64,000 bases of DNA from Planctomycetota bacterium (GCA_023432465.1 JAEYUO010000076.1:76276-140275), one strand, 5' to 3'; numbered from the stretch's first letter, positions 45,397-54,450 are shown. Numbers and translations are program-made. Notes: generated from the sequence alone by a model not told the origin.

Positions 45397-46368
45397 TTAG
45401 TTGTTCGGATCGGCGGGGCTGGCGTTTCCGACCTCGACCGGCGTCTCCGCAGCCTCTGGGGCAGGGGCCGTTTCCGGGAACGCGGTCCGCTCCATCGTCA
45501 GCACCCATTCCTCCAGCGGGACATAGCGCAGCAGATCGAGCGTGTGCGATGTCCCATCCTTCAAGTGCAGCGTCACGAAGAACTTGTGCCACCGGCGCTT
45601 GTCGAACTCCTTGACATCCGCCGGGGTGATCCGTGTCCCCGCGGGCAGGATCAGCGTCTGTGTCGCGGGCTCCCATCGGAACTTCCTCGCTCCCGCGCGC
45701 AGCATCGTGATGAGCATCCACCCGCCGCCCACAAACCCGACCACCACGAACACCCACTGCAGCGGCATGTCATAGCCCGACAGCGGCTTGACCTGGTCCC
45801 GCGTGTTCCACTTCTGCGTCAGCTCGCCCATCAGCCGCTGCGGCGGAATCTCCACCGGTTCTGCGTTCGGAGAACTCACAACAATCCCCACCCCGCGAAC
45901 CGGGTCGTACCGCACGGTGCGTGTTGCCGCATCCACAAAGTCCTTGGGCAACTGCCCCGGCGAGATCACAACCTGCGGCTCGGTCGTCAGCCGCCAACTC
46001 CTCGCCAGCGCCTCGAGCCACTGTGCCTTGGCAAAATCGAACTTCGCTCGCCGAGCTTCAAGCCCTGTCCCCACGGACGCCTTGCTCAGCTCCTCCATTC
46101 CGGGCGCGAGTTCCGCGTACGCCGCCTTCGGATCCGCCACGCCGATCTCCGATGGCACCAGGCGACCCGCCTCGGAAGCCGCGGCCAGGAACTTGGACAG
46201 TTTCGCTGATGCGTCCTCAAGGCCGCGGCGGGGATAGAAGTGCAGCGCATCGGCCAAGCCCCAGAACCCGAAGACCAGCAGGATGGTCAGGAACACCCCC
46301 TGCTTGAGCATCCAGTTCCCGCTCAGACGCGTGGTCGTGACGGCGGACGTGGCGGCGGGCTCGGACAT
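45397..46368 (-). CDS. Two-TM hypothetical membrane protein
   Basis: A 323-residue protein: N-terminal TM (GVFLTILLVFGFWGLADALH), a hydrophilic helical region (about 50-195), a second TM (PLQWVFVVVGFVGGGWMLIT) and a C-terminal beta-rich domain (FRWEPATQTLILPAGTRITP; KKFFVTLHLKDG-like strand). A PH-like fold for the last domain is possible. The C-terminus is Ala/Pro/Glu-rich. Followed by the DUF456 gene. I do not recognise the family. Confidence 0.65.
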   Translation of the reverse strand: MSEPAATSAVTTTRLSGNWMLKQGVFLTILLVFGFWGLADALHFYPRRGLEDASAKLSKFLAAASEAGRLVPSEIGVADPKAAYAELAPGMEELSKASVGTGLEARRAKFDFAKAQWLEALARSWRLTTEPQVVISPGQLPKDFVDAATRTVRYDPVRGVGIVVSSPNAEPVEIPPQRLMGELTQKWNTRDQVKPLSGYDMPLQWVFVVVGFVGGGWMLITMLRAGARKFRWEPATQTLILPAGTRITPADVKEFDKRRWHKFFVTLHLKDGTSHTLDLLRYVPLEEWVLTMERTAFPETAPAPEAAETPVEVGNASPADPNN

Positions 46369-46502
46369 TCAATGCCTCCGGGACGACTTGGCGGATATCG
46401 ATCGGTCGCTGTTCGGCCGACAACAACTCTACCCGCACTAGATCGGCCAATCGCGGACTTCGCTCCGGCGAGGGAATTCGAATCTGTCGCGACAACCCTG
46501 TT

Positions 46503-46730
46503 TCAGGGCGGGTCCGGCGTCTGCAACGCCTCCTCCCACCATTGGTCCGCCCACTTGCGCCCCTCCTGCGTGCTGCACAGCGCGGAGAACCCGCCATCGC
46601 GCACAAGCCGCGTCGGAATCCTGGGCACCTTCGCCCCGACCCGCAGCGCGCGCGTGAGCCACATGGAGTGCACCCGACGCGCGAACTCGGCGCGGATGTC
46701 GAAGTCGTCAAAGAACATGCGGCGGAACAT
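46503..46730 (-). CDS. 75-residue soluble protein, unknown
   Basis: MFRRMFFDDFDIRAEFARRV is followed by HSMWLTRALRVG, VPRIPTRLV, DGGFSALCSTQEGRKWADQW. The pattern W-L-T-x-A-L, V-P-R-I-P-T-R and G-G-F-S-x-L with a final W-W-x-x-A-L is well balanced and unlike random reading frames in this GC-rich DNA. Divergent from tRNA-Arg. No signal or TM. The rest of 46369-46502 has no gene. Confidence 0.55.
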   Translation of the reverse strand: MFRRMFFDDFDIRAEFARRVHSMWLTRALRVGAKVPRIPTRLVRDGGFSALCSTQEGRKWADQWWEEALQTPDPP

Positions 46731-46835
46731 GGCTCGCCCAAAGTGTACAACGTCCGCGGCGTGTTGCGAGCCTCCCGAGATCGGGTCTGCACGCCATCCG
46801 GGCAGCTTGCCCGACTCCGCCTAAAGTCCACCGTT

Positions 46836-46908
46836 GCGCCCGTAGCTCAGTGGATAGAGCGTCGGTCTTCGGAACCGAAAGTCGGGGGTTCGAATCCCTC
46901 CGGGCGTA
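46836..46908 (+). tRNA. tRNA-Arg (anticodon TCG)
   Basis: A 73-nt tRNA. Acceptor 46836-46842 (GCGCCCG) pairs with 46901-46907 (CGGGCGT; one G-U), discriminator A at 46908. D-arm GCTCAGTGGATAGAGC, anticodon stem 46862-46866 with 46874-46878, anticodon TCG (46869-46871), reading CGA. T-loop TTCGAAT is standard. CCA is not encoded. The dockerin gene follows 42 bases later without a visible terminator. Confidence 0.95.
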
Positions 46909-46950
46909 TTGGCGATCAGCGACGCGGCGCCCCGCAGGCTGGACGGCCGA

Positions 46951-47883
46951 ATGACCTTCATGAAACTCAAGCCGGGACCGCTCCTGCATGCGCACGGTTT
47001 GGCGCTCGCGCTGTGTCTGTCTCCCGCCGCAATGGCTGGCCAGGCCCCGATCTTCGCGGGGTTCAACCTCCAGCGGGGCGGCATCACCGCCATCGACACC
47101 GACTCCGCGTGGCTCTCGCAGCTTCGCGCGGCGATCATCGACGCATTCCCGGCCGCGCAGTTCCGAGGCGTATCCACCCTCAGCGGACCCGTCCTCGCCG
47201 ATGCAGATGTGCTGATCCTCTGCTCCGCGTTCTCCGGCGGCGGGCCCATCTCCCCGCTCTCCGCATCGGAGATCAACGCCCTCCGCTCGTTCGTCGTCAG
47301 CGGCGGCTCCGCCCTGCTGTTCGTTGATGCCGATACCCCCGCGGGCTGGGATGCCGCCAACGAAAGCCTCATCAACGCCTTCGGATTGGATGTCGCCGGA
47401 AGCGCGGGCCCGAGCTCGACAATCGACCTGGCGGCCACTCCATCAGTGCTTGCCTCCGGTCGCTTCGGCTCGGTCGCGAGCATCACCTTCACCACGGGCG
47501 GCTGGTTCGAAGTCCTCGGGCCGGATGCGCAGGCCGCGGGTGTGTACGCCGGAACCGCGAACGTCGCCGTCGCCTGCATCCCCAAGGCGCGCCTCGCCCT
47601 CGGCAGTGGGCTCGTCGCGGCGTTCGGCGATACGACCTTCATCCTCGACGGCTCCTTCACACCATCCAACCGGACCGCGGTGATGAACGCGATTGGCGCG
47701 GCGATCGGCGGTGAGTGCCGGGCGGACTTCGACGCCTCCGGCAGCATCACCGTTCAGGACATCTTCGCGTTCCTCGCGGCCTGGTTCGAGGGGGACATCG
47801 CCCGCGCCAACTACAACGGCGATGCGTTCCTCGACACGACCGACATCTTCGCATTCCTCGCCGACTGGTTCGCGCGATGCTGA
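46951..47883 (+). CDS. Secreted GC-type dockerin protein with a ThuA/GATase-like domain
   Basis: A 310-residue protein with a signal peptide (LLHAHGLALALCLSPAAMAG). The middle (about 30-250) has a flavodoxin/GATase-like alternation (IFAGFNLQRGGI; VLADADVLILCSAFSGG; LRSFVVSGGSALLFVDAD). The C-terminus is a GC-type dockerin: C-x-A-D-F-D-A-S-G-S, DIFAFLAAWF, D-N-type loop NYNGDAFLDTTDIFAFLADW, then F-A-R-C. Dockerins bind Ca2+ and should fasten the protein to a surface partner. The ATG at 46951 is used; 46960 is possible. Ligand unknown. Confidence 0.8.
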   Translation: MTFMKLKPGPLLHAHGLALALCLSPAAMAGQAPIFAGFNLQRGGITAIDTDSAWLSQLRAAIIDAFPAAQFRGVSTLSGPVLADADVLILCSAFSGGGPISPLSASEINALRSFVVSGGSALLFVDADTPAGWDAANESLINAFGLDVAGSAGPSSTIDLAATPSVLASGRFGSVASITFTTGGWFEVLGPDAQAAGVYAGTANVAVACIPKARLALGSGLVAAFGDTTFILDGSFTPSNRTAVMNAIGAAIGGECRADFDASGSITVQDIFAFLAAWFEGDIARANYNGDAFLDTTDIFAFLADWFARC

Positions 47884-47903
47884 CCCGCCGGTCCGGTGGC
47901 GAT

Positions 47904-48776
47904 TCAGAACTTGGCCGAGAGTGCGATCGCCGCCGCCGCGGGGATCGCCGCCGCGAGGATGCACGCGAGCGCGGCCATCCGCGGCTTGAGCATCGGCGTC
48001 AGCACCGCATCGGCGATGAGCGCAAGCAGCGGGCAGATGGCGAAGATGGCCGCGCTGATCCACTTCAGGTCGCTGTAGGAGAACCCGGCGACGAGCGCTG
48101 CGCCCAGCACGCACGCCGCGCACACGTGCGCAGCGCTGCCCATCGCCGCGCCCGTGCGGAACGCGCAGATCGCCGTCGCGATCGCCGCGGCGGGCACGAT
48201 CGACCATGAGAAGAAGCCGAACTTCGAGCTGCTCGACGCGATCAACGCCGCGCCGACCGCCAGCGCGAGCCCCGTGACGATGAACGAGGTGCCGACCCGG
48301 CGGCCGCGCCACTCCAGCGCGCCCAGCGCGCCGGCCGCGATGAGCATCCCCAGCGCGCTCAGCCCGATCGGGAGAGCCTTCCCGCCCAGTGCGCCCACGC
48401 CCGTGCTTGGCGAATACAGCGTGAACGCCGCGGCGAGGATTGCCGTCAACGCCGCAAGCCCCGCCCGCACCGCGAACGACCGCTGCAGCAGCCCCGCAAA
48501 CACACACAGGATCGCCGCGAACACAAACACCCAGCCCAGCCGGTCATCACTCGCCGTTGGCGGCCAGTGCGGGGCGGACTTCATCAACCCGGCCCACCCG
48601 GCGATCGCGCACACCCCGATCATGATCGCGCCCGGCCACAGGCTCCCGATGCGGATCGAGAACGCGCGACCGTCCGCCGTCGGCTTGGACTTGAGAAACA
48701 AGCCGCCGATGATCGCCGCGATGACCGCGCCAATCCCGATGCCGATGAGCCATGGCTGATAAATCGCTGGGTCCAT
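47904..48776 (-). CDS. Polytopic membrane protein, unknown
   Basis: A 290-residue protein with about eight TM segments of Ala/Gly/Ile type: LIGIGIGAVIAAIIGGLFL, SLWPGAIMIGVCAIAGWAGL, GWVFVFAAILCVFAGLL, GLAALTAILAAAFTLYSP and others. Nothing catalytic is visible. The ATG at 48776 follows GGAACTGGAT. It lies 97 bases after the yceI stop, beyond that gene's terminator, and converges with the dockerin gene. Confidence 0.65.
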   Translation of the reverse strand: MDPAIYQPWLIGIGIGAVIAAIIGGLFLKSKPTADGRAFSIRIGSLWPGAIMIGVCAIAGWAGLMKSAPHWPPTASDDRLGWVFVFAAILCVFAGLLQRSFAVRAGLAALTAILAAAFTLYSPSTGVGALGGKALPIGLSALGMLIAAGALGALEWRGRRVGTSFIVTGLALAVGAALIASSSSKFGFFSWSIVPAAAIATAICAFRTGAAMGSAAHVCAACVLGAALVAGFSYSDLKWISAAIFAICPLLALIADAVLTPMLKPRMAALACILAAAIPAAAAIALSAKF

Positions 48777-48805
48777 ATCCAGTTCCTTCGGCGATCCCCG
48801 CCGCG

Positions 48806-48842
48806 TTGAAACACAACGGGCGGGCCACGGTGGCCCGCCCGT
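48806..48842 (-). terminator. Terminator of the yceI gene
   Basis: A 13-bp inverted repeat ACGGGCGGGCCAC / GTGGCCCGCCCGT (48816-48842), followed on the minus strand by TGTGTTTC. Confidence 0.8.
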
Positions 48843-48873
48843 CGCAAGGTGTTCAATCGACAGGCGGCCGGGA

Positions 48874-49485
48874 TCAGCCCGCAACGCCTTCCAGCGAGAC
48901 GATCAGCTCGACATCGTCGGAGATCCCGGGGATGCCGTACGTGCTGCCGAACTCGGAGCGCTTGATCGTGAAGACCGTCTCCATCCCGATGAGCTTCTTG
49001 CCCCGGGCCTCGCCGGTTCCGGTGTTCTTGACGGTCACGGTCATCGGCTTGGTCGTGCCGCGGAAGGTGAGGTCCCCCATGACCTCAAACGAGTCGGAGC
49101 CCTTGGCCTTGACCGACTTGCTCTTGAAGGTCATCGCCGGGAACTCCTTGGCGGAGAAGAAGTCCGGGTTGCGGAGATGGTCATCGCGCTTGGAGTTGCC
49201 CGAGTGCACCGACTCGGCCTTGATGCTGATGTCAAACGAGCCGCCCTCCTCGAGCGCAAAGCTGCCCGAGACGTCATCAAACCGGCCGTAGAAGTTGGCC
49301 ACCTGGTTGTGCTTGGCCTTGAAGATCACCGACGAGTGGCCGGAGTCGACCGTGTACACAGTCGCCGCGGCGGCCGGCGCCACGGCCGCGGGCGCAACCG
49401 CGCTCGCCTCGGGCACGGACATGGAAATCGCGGCAACACCGCCCGCGGCGACAACAACAGCGATGCACGGAATGCAGAGTTTCAT
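48874..49485 (-). CDS. YceI-family exported lipid-binding protein
   Basis: A 203-residue protein with a signal peptide (MKLCIPCIAVVVAAGGVAA), a short Ala/Pro linker, and a YceI lipocalin-like domain: VYTVDSGHSSVIFKAKHNQV, DVSGSFALEEGGSFDISIKA, RDDHLRNPDFFSAKEFPAMT and ELIVSLEGV. The family binds isoprenoid quinones or fatty acids in the periplasm. The ATG at 49485 follows AAAGGA. It is divergent from kbl with a 169-base shared promoter region. A strong terminator follows. Confidence 0.92.
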   Translation of the reverse strand: MKLCIPCIAVVVAAGGVAAISMSVPEASAVAPAAVAPAAAATVYTVDSGHSSVIFKAKHNQVANFYGRFDDVSGSFALEEGGSFDISIKAESVHSGNSKRDDHLRNPDFFSAKEFPAMTFKSKSVKAKGSDSFEVMGDLTFRGTTKPMTVTVKNTGTGEARGKKLIGMETVFTIKRSEFGSTYGIPGISDDVELIVSLEGVAG

Positions 49486-49654
49486 CGAGATGGTCCTTTC
49501 GTTTGGTCCGGTGGTTTCGGTCGCACGCCCGCGACCGGATTCAGCCACGGTGCACGACCCGTCAGGGGTCGTTCGGGCCGAACGGTATACCCTCTTGCCA
49601 CCCCGCCGGATGCAACGGTGGACCGTGTCCGAAATCAATCAGGAGCAGATCCAC

Positions 49655-50893
49655 ATGCCATCGGTGTTCGACACACGCGCCGACTCGATCCTCTCCCAGC
49701 TCCGAGACTCGGGGCAGTTCAAGCTCCTGCAGATGATCGAAGGCCCCATGGATGCCAGCGTCCGCATCCGCGGCTACGGCGACTGCCTCTGCTTCTGCTC
49801 CAACAACTACCTCGGCCTCGCCAACCACCCGGAAGTTGTGGAAGCCGGCATCAAGGGCCTGCGCGACTACGGCGCGGGCACCGCCAGCGTCCGCTTCATC
49901 TGCGGCACCTTCACTCCGCACGAGGTCCTCGAGAAGACCATCGCCCGCATGATGGGCACCGAATCGTCGTACACCTTCGTCAGCGCATGGACCGCCGCGG
50001 AAGCGCTCTTCCCGACGCTCTGCGAACCCGGCGACACCATCATCTCCGATGAGCTCAACCACGCCTGCCTGATCGACGCCATCCGTCTCGCAACCACGAT
50101 CAAGAAGGGCGTCCACAAGGCCGTCTACAAGAACAACATCCTTGAGGGCGAGAAGTCCCTCCGCGCTGCGCTCGAAGCCGCCCGCGCCAACAAGGATGCC
50201 ACCGGCCAGATCTGGGTCGTCACCGACGGTGTCTTCAGCATGGAGGGCTCCATCGCCGACCTCCCCGCGATGCGGAAGATGTGCGATGAGTACAACGCGC
50301 TGCTCGTCGTCGATGACTCCCACGGTCACGGCGTCATGGGCAAGCTCGGCCGCGGCACGCACGAGCACTTCGGCATGATCGACCCGCTCGACTCTCTCGC
50401 ACGCGCGGGCGCGGCGAACCGCATCGATCTCTTCACCGGCACGCTCGGCAAGGCCCTGGGCGGCGGCGCGGGCGGGTTCATCGCCGCCAGCAAGCGTGCG
50501 ACCGACCTCATCATCCAGCGCGGCCGCCCCACGCTCTTCTCCAACGCCCTCCCCTGCACCGTCGCGTGCAGCGCCAACAAGGCCATCGAGATCATGCTGC
50601 GCGAGCCCGACCGCGTGCAGCGCCTCAAGGACAACGTCGCCTACGCCCGCCAGAAGATCGGCGCGGCAGGCTTCGACGTCCTCAAGTCCCCCACCGCCAT
50701 CTGCCCCATCATCGTCCACGACACCGCCAAGGCCATCGCCATGAGCAAGCGGCTCCTCGAGCTCGGCGTCTTCGTCATCGGCTTTGGCTACCCCGTCGTC
50801 CCCGAGGGCCACGCCCGTCTGCGCGTGCAGATCTCCGCCGCGCACACCAATCAGCACATCGACCAGCTCGTCGATGCGCTCAAGAAGCTGTGA
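49655..50893 (+). CDS. kbl: Glycine C-acetyltransferase (2-amino-3-ketobutyrate CoA ligase)
   Basis: A 412-residue PLP enzyme of the alpha-oxoamine synthase family; in threonine breakdown it cleaves 2-amino-3-ketobutyrate with CoA to glycine and acetyl-CoA. Motifs: CFCSNNYLGLANHP, ASVRFICGT, ISDELNHACLIDAI, LLVVDDSHGHGVMG (Asp on PLP), TGTLGKALGG with Lys 266 as Schiff-base lysine, and RPTLFSNALP. The last part, FVIGFGYPVVPEGHARLRVQ, is close to Kbl. The ATG at 49655 follows AGGAG by 9 bases. No threonine dehydrogenase gene is adjacent, so a related oxoamine synthase activity is possible. Confidence 0.85.
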   Translation: MPSVFDTRADSILSQLRDSGQFKLLQMIEGPMDASVRIRGYGDCLCFCSNNYLGLANHPEVVEAGIKGLRDYGAGTASVRFICGTFTPHEVLEKTIARMMGTESSYTFVSAWTAAEALFPTLCEPGDTIISDELNHACLIDAIRLATTIKKGVHKAVYKNNILEGEKSLRAALEAARANKDATGQIWVVTDGVFSMEGSIADLPAMRKMCDEYNALLVVDDSHGHGVMGKLGRGTHEHFGMIDPLDSLARAGAANRIDLFTGTLGKALGGGAGGFIAASKRATDLIIQRGRPTLFSNALPCTVACSANKAIEIMLREPDRVQRLKDNVAYARQKIGAAGFDVLKSPTAICPIIVHDTAKAIAMSKRLLELGVFVIGFGYPVVPEGHARLRVQISAAHTNQHIDQLVDALKKL

Positions 50894-50915
50894 TGCGGAT
50901 GTCCCGAATCCTGAA

Positions 50916-50960
50916 GTCCTGAGTCCTGTGACAGGTTCATCAGGTCCGCTCACTCAGGAC
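50916..50960 (+). promoter_or_regulatory. Nested inverted repeat between kbl and the signal peptidase gene
   Basis: GTCCTGAGT (50916-50924) pairs with ACTCAGGAC (50952-50960), and inside it CCTG-TGA-CAGG makes a second hairpin. Followed by CTTCTCCTCCC, not a T-run, so terminator activity is uncertain. It lies 34 bases before the lepB start. Confidence 0.45.
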
Positions 50961-50993
50961 CTTCTCCTCCCAATCGCCGATAGACTCCCCCAC

Positions 50994-52664
50994 ATGTCAA
51001 GCACCGATGCGAACCCACAGAACCAGCCCGAGACGATCAAGGACACCCTGATCTCGATCGTCATCGCCTTCGCGCTCGCCTTCGTCTTCCGCGGCTTCGT
51101 GGTCGAGGCCTTCGTCATCCCCACCGGCTCCATGGCCCCCACGCTCATGGGCGCGCACATCCGCGTCCAGAACCCCGAGTCCGGGTACAGCTGGCCGATC
51201 GAGCCATGGGACATCCCCTCCACCGCACGAACCACCGGCGTCTACACGTCCGTGCAGGGAGCGACACAGGCCATCACCGTCAACGACCCGCTCACCGGCC
51301 AGCTTCAGACGCGGCGGAACCTGCCGCTCATGTCCGGCGACCGCATCCTCGTTCTCAAGTACCTCTACTCCGTCATGGACCCGCAGCGGTTCGATGTCAT
51401 CGTCTTCAAGAACCCCGAGAACCCGACAGAGAACTACATCAAACGCCTCATCGGCCTCCCGGGCGAAGAGATCGCCCTCGTCGATGGCGATGTCTTCGTC
51501 CGCACCGGCGGCGTGCCCGCCGGGCAACGCGACCGCAACCTCTGGGCGCAGGACGGATGGACAATCGCCCGCAAGCCCCCGGTCGTGCAGCAGGCCACCT
51601 GGCAGCCCGTCTTTGATTCCAGCTACACCCCGCCCGCGCCCAACTCCTTCACGCCCCCGTGGACAAGCCAGCAGCCCGGCTGGACATTGAGCGACACCCC
51701 TTCATACACCTACACCGGCACCGCCCGGACCGATCTCGTCTTCGACCAGACACGCCCGCGCTTCAACGATCCCGCGCTCGCGCCCCCGGAACGCCGCGAA
51801 CGCTGGACCATCGACGATCGCTACGCCTACGACGAAGTCCCGCGACAGGGGCTCGGCTTCCAGCTCGAGTCCCGCTATCCCGTCTCCGATCTCCGCCTCC
51901 GCGCCGGCATCGAGGCCCAGGCCGAGGGGCTCTCCGCGGAGGCCCTGCTCACGGTCCGCGGCCGCGAGTTCCGCATGCGCATCTCCGGCGGACGTGCCGA
52001 ACTCGCCCATCGCGCTGCGGGCGGCGAAGCACCCGCGTCGTGGGAAACCGTGGCCTCCGCCGATGCCCCCGCGTTTGCCCCCGGCACCATCGTCAATGTC
52101 TCGTTCTGGCACGCGGATCAGGCCATCGGCCTTGAGATCAACGATGCCCAGGTCTTTGAACCCTGGACCTACGACTGGGGTCCCGACGAGCGCATCCTGC
52201 AGGCAACCGGGCGCGAACTCGCGGACCTCATCGCCGCCAATCGCGGCGAGAACGGGAACCCGCTCCAAGACCCCGCGCTCTACCGTCGGCCGGATGTCCG
52301 CTGGGCGTTTGAAGGTGCCCCGCTCCGGCTGCACCGCGTCGCGCTTGATCGCGACCTGCACTACCAGCCCGCCCAGAGCCGCAACAAGCCCTACGGCTCG
52401 GCCCGCGGCACAGGGCCGGACTATCCCCTCACGCTCAACGGCGACCAGTTCTTCTCCTGCGGCGACAACTCCCCGGCCAGTCTCGACGGCCGACTCTTCA
52501 GCACCATCAACCCCTGGGTCGCCCAGCAGTTCGACAACACGATCGGCGTGATCCCGCGCGAACTGCTCCTCGGCCGCGCCTTCTTTGTCTACTGGCCCTC
52601 GCTCCACAAGGGCAAGGGCGCGATCCCCGTGCCCGACTTCGGACGCATGCGGTTCATCTGGTAG
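50994..52664 (+). CDS. lepB: Signal peptidase I with a ~300-residue insert
   Basis: A 556-residue membrane serine protease that removes signal peptides from exported proteins. One TM (LISIVIAFALAFVFRGFVVE) precedes the catalytic box: Ser46 in IPTGSMAPT, the general base Lys150 in YIKRLIGLPGEE, and box E CGDNSPASLDGRLF at about 490-502. Between the Lys box and box E there are about 300 residues (DERRERWTIDDRY-type strands, LRLRAGIEAQAEGL, RFRMRIS-like) forming an extra beta-rich domain not found in LepB of E. coli. The ATG at 50994. It lies 100 bases after kbl. Confidence 0.9.
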   Translation: MSSTDANPQNQPETIKDTLISIVIAFALAFVFRGFVVEAFVIPTGSMAPTLMGAHIRVQNPESGYSWPIEPWDIPSTARTTGVYTSVQGATQAITVNDPLTGQLQTRRNLPLMSGDRILVLKYLYSVMDPQRFDVIVFKNPENPTENYIKRLIGLPGEEIALVDGDVFVRTGGVPAGQRDRNLWAQDGWTIARKPPVVQQATWQPVFDSSYTPPAPNSFTPPWTSQQPGWTLSDTPSYTYTGTARTDLVFDQTRPRFNDPALAPPERRERWTIDDRYAYDEVPRQGLGFQLESRYPVSDLRLRAGIEAQAEGLSAEALLTVRGREFRMRISGGRAELAHRAAGGEAPASWETVASADAPAFAPGTIVNVSFWHADQAIGLEINDAQVFEPWTYDWGPDERILQATGRELADLIAANRGENGNPLQDPALYRRPDVRWAFEGAPLRLHRVALDRDLHYQPAQSRNKPYGSARGTGPDYPLTLNGDQFFSCGDNSPASLDGRLFSTINPWVAQQFDNTIGVIPRELLLGRAFFVYWPSLHKGKGAIPVPDFGRMRFIW

Positions 52665-52782
52665 CCGGTCGCCGTCTCGGTCATCCTAACACTCCCCTAG
52701 TTCGGCCACAGCATCGCTGTTCAGGCTTGGCCGCGACAACTTTCTTCGCAACCCGAGGCTGTTGCAGTACGATTGTGCGTTC

Positions 52783-54450
52783 ATGGCCGCGCCCCGTGAG
52801 TCCCATCCTGACCCTCAGTTGTCCGTGCGGGCAAGGTGCGCCATGGCCACCGCCGTGTTCACGGCCGCCACCGCCGCAGCGGCGACCCCGCCCTCGGCCC
52901 TTGACCCCAACCCCTACTCCGTGATGCGCCCGGAATCGGTCGCGCCGTTCTTCGCAGCGGCGAGGGAGCGCCGGGTGGACATGGCGATCATCGGCGACAG
53001 CAACGTACGCTTCGGAAGCGCATGCGGTCACGAACACGCGATGGGTCTAGCGTTCGTCCAGCGATACGACTGCTACGCCACGCGTGTCGATCCCGTCGGC
53101 GCGGTCGGCGGATGGGTCGCGGAGTGCATGCAGTCTTCCTGCTCACCTTTCGAAACCTACGCCGGCGGAGCCTTGCTGGATGTCCCGCTGATCGGCTTCC
53201 CGACGGAGCGCGGATTCCCATCAACATACTTCTGGCTCGATCCCGGCGAAGAAGTCCCGTACGTCTACAACACCGGGTTGGGCGTTGGCGCGTCGCATCC
53301 CATCGGCATCTCTGGCCCGCTGCGCTGGCATATGTCCTTCTATCGATTCCCCGCGCCCGGGGCGGGTGAGCCTTCCGGCTATTTCTCGCCCTCCTGCCGC
53401 GAACGGTGGCCGGGCAGCGCGGCGAACAACTACGCGTTTTCCACGGTCAGCACGACCGGCGCGCAGACGCCCGGCTTCGTGGATTGGTCGATGGATGTCC
53501 CGGCCGGCCCGCGTGCTCCCACCGGACTCATGTTCTGCCTCGCCAACTTCGCGCACGGACAGGGCATGGTCGGCCCGTTCTACGCCGAATGGAACCGCAT
53601 CGAGAACACCGCCAAGGACACAGGCTTGGCATACTCGCCCTTGCTGTATCAGGGTGGACAGAGCGCTCGCGATGCCGCGCTTTCTCTGCTGGACAGTTCG
53701 GATCAAGCGTCCATGACCGAGTGGTTCCGGCAGGTCACACGCCTCCAAAATGGACCGCCGACGCTTCTCGTGCAGATTATCCACGGCGGCAATGACGCTG
53801 CCAGCAACCTGCCTGCCATCGTGTACGAACGCGGAACTCCTCAACCGGCAGAGGGCGAGAACTGGCCACAAGGCGCTCCCACCAATACGCAGGCGGGACT
53901 GAAGCAGAACTTCATGTCAATCATTCATCGCATGCGGGATTACTGGGTCGGTGCCGGCCATGATGAGTCCAACTTGTACTTCGTGATCGGAGGTTATTTT
54001 CCTCACCCGATTACATGGTTCAACGGCACGCAGCACTTTTTCGGCTTGCAGCAGGCTATTCCTGCGTGGCAAGAGATCTGCATCGAGCAACCTAACGTCG
54101 CGATGGTGAACGGCTACCAGCTCAGCACGTGGGAAGAATTCACCGACAACGCGTGGTATCGCATCCCCGGCCAGCCCTTCCCCTTCGGCGATCAAGCTCA
54201 TCTCTCTCCAAGCGGCTACACCGCTTGGGGCAACGCCGTCGCCGAGGCTGTCACCCGCGCATGCGACTGCGGCCCGAGCGTCGATATCGACCTCAACGGA
54301 CGGCGCGAGGTCGCGGACATCTTCGCGTTCCTGTCGCTCTGGTTCGCCGCGGACCCTCGGGCCAACTTCGATCAGGTCGGCGCAGCGCCCGCCGTGCCCG
54401 ACATCTTCGCGTTCCTGTCATCCTGGTTCGCGGGCTGCGCAGGTCACTGA
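52783..54450 (+). CDS. Secreted SGNH/GDSL-like hydrolase with GC-type dockerin
   Basis: A 555-residue protein. A signal peptide is at about 20-45 (MATAVFTAATAAAATPPSA). The SGNH blocks are seen: IIGDSNVRFGS (Ser nucleophile), IIHGGND (block III type), and GDQAHLSPSGYTAWG (D-x2-H). It should hydrolyse ester or acetyl groups, on glycan or lipid, outside the cell. The C-terminus is a GC-type dockerin: C-D-C-G, DIDLNGRREVADIFAFLSLW, VPDIFAFLSSWF, then A-G-C. The ATG at 52783 is used; ATG 52843 is possible. The substrate is unknown. Confidence 0.75.
   Translation: MAAPRESHPDPQLSVRARCAMATAVFTAATAAAATPPSALDPNPYSVMRPESVAPFFAAARERRVDMAIIGDSNVRFGSACGHEHAMGLAFVQRYDCYATRVDPVGAVGGWVAECMQSSCSPFETYAGGALLDVPLIGFPTERGFPSTYFWLDPGEEVPYVYNTGLGVGASHPIGISGPLRWHMSFYRFPAPGAGEPSGYFSPSCRERWPGSAANNYAFSTVSTTGAQTPGFVDWSMDVPAGPRAPTGLMFCLANFAHGQGMVGPFYAEWNRIENTAKDTGLAYSPLLYQGGQSARDAALSLLDSSDQASMTEWFRQVTRLQNGPPTLLVQIIHGGNDAASNLPAIVYERGTPQPAEGENWPQGAPTNTQAGLKQNFMSIIHRMRDYWVGAGHDESNLYFVIGGYFPHPITWFNGTQHFFGLQQAIPAWQEICIEQPNVAMVNGYQLSTWEEFTDNAWYRIPGQPFPFGDQAHLSPSGYTAWGNAVAEAVTRACDCGPSVDIDLNGRREVADIFAFLSLWFAADPRANFDQVGAAPAVPDIFAFLSSWFAGCAGH

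Noticed and set aside
43314..46209. Long plus-strand frames opposite phoH, DUF456 and neighbour
   Set aside because: Antisense to PIN-PhoH with Walker motifs; composition is typical of shadow frames.
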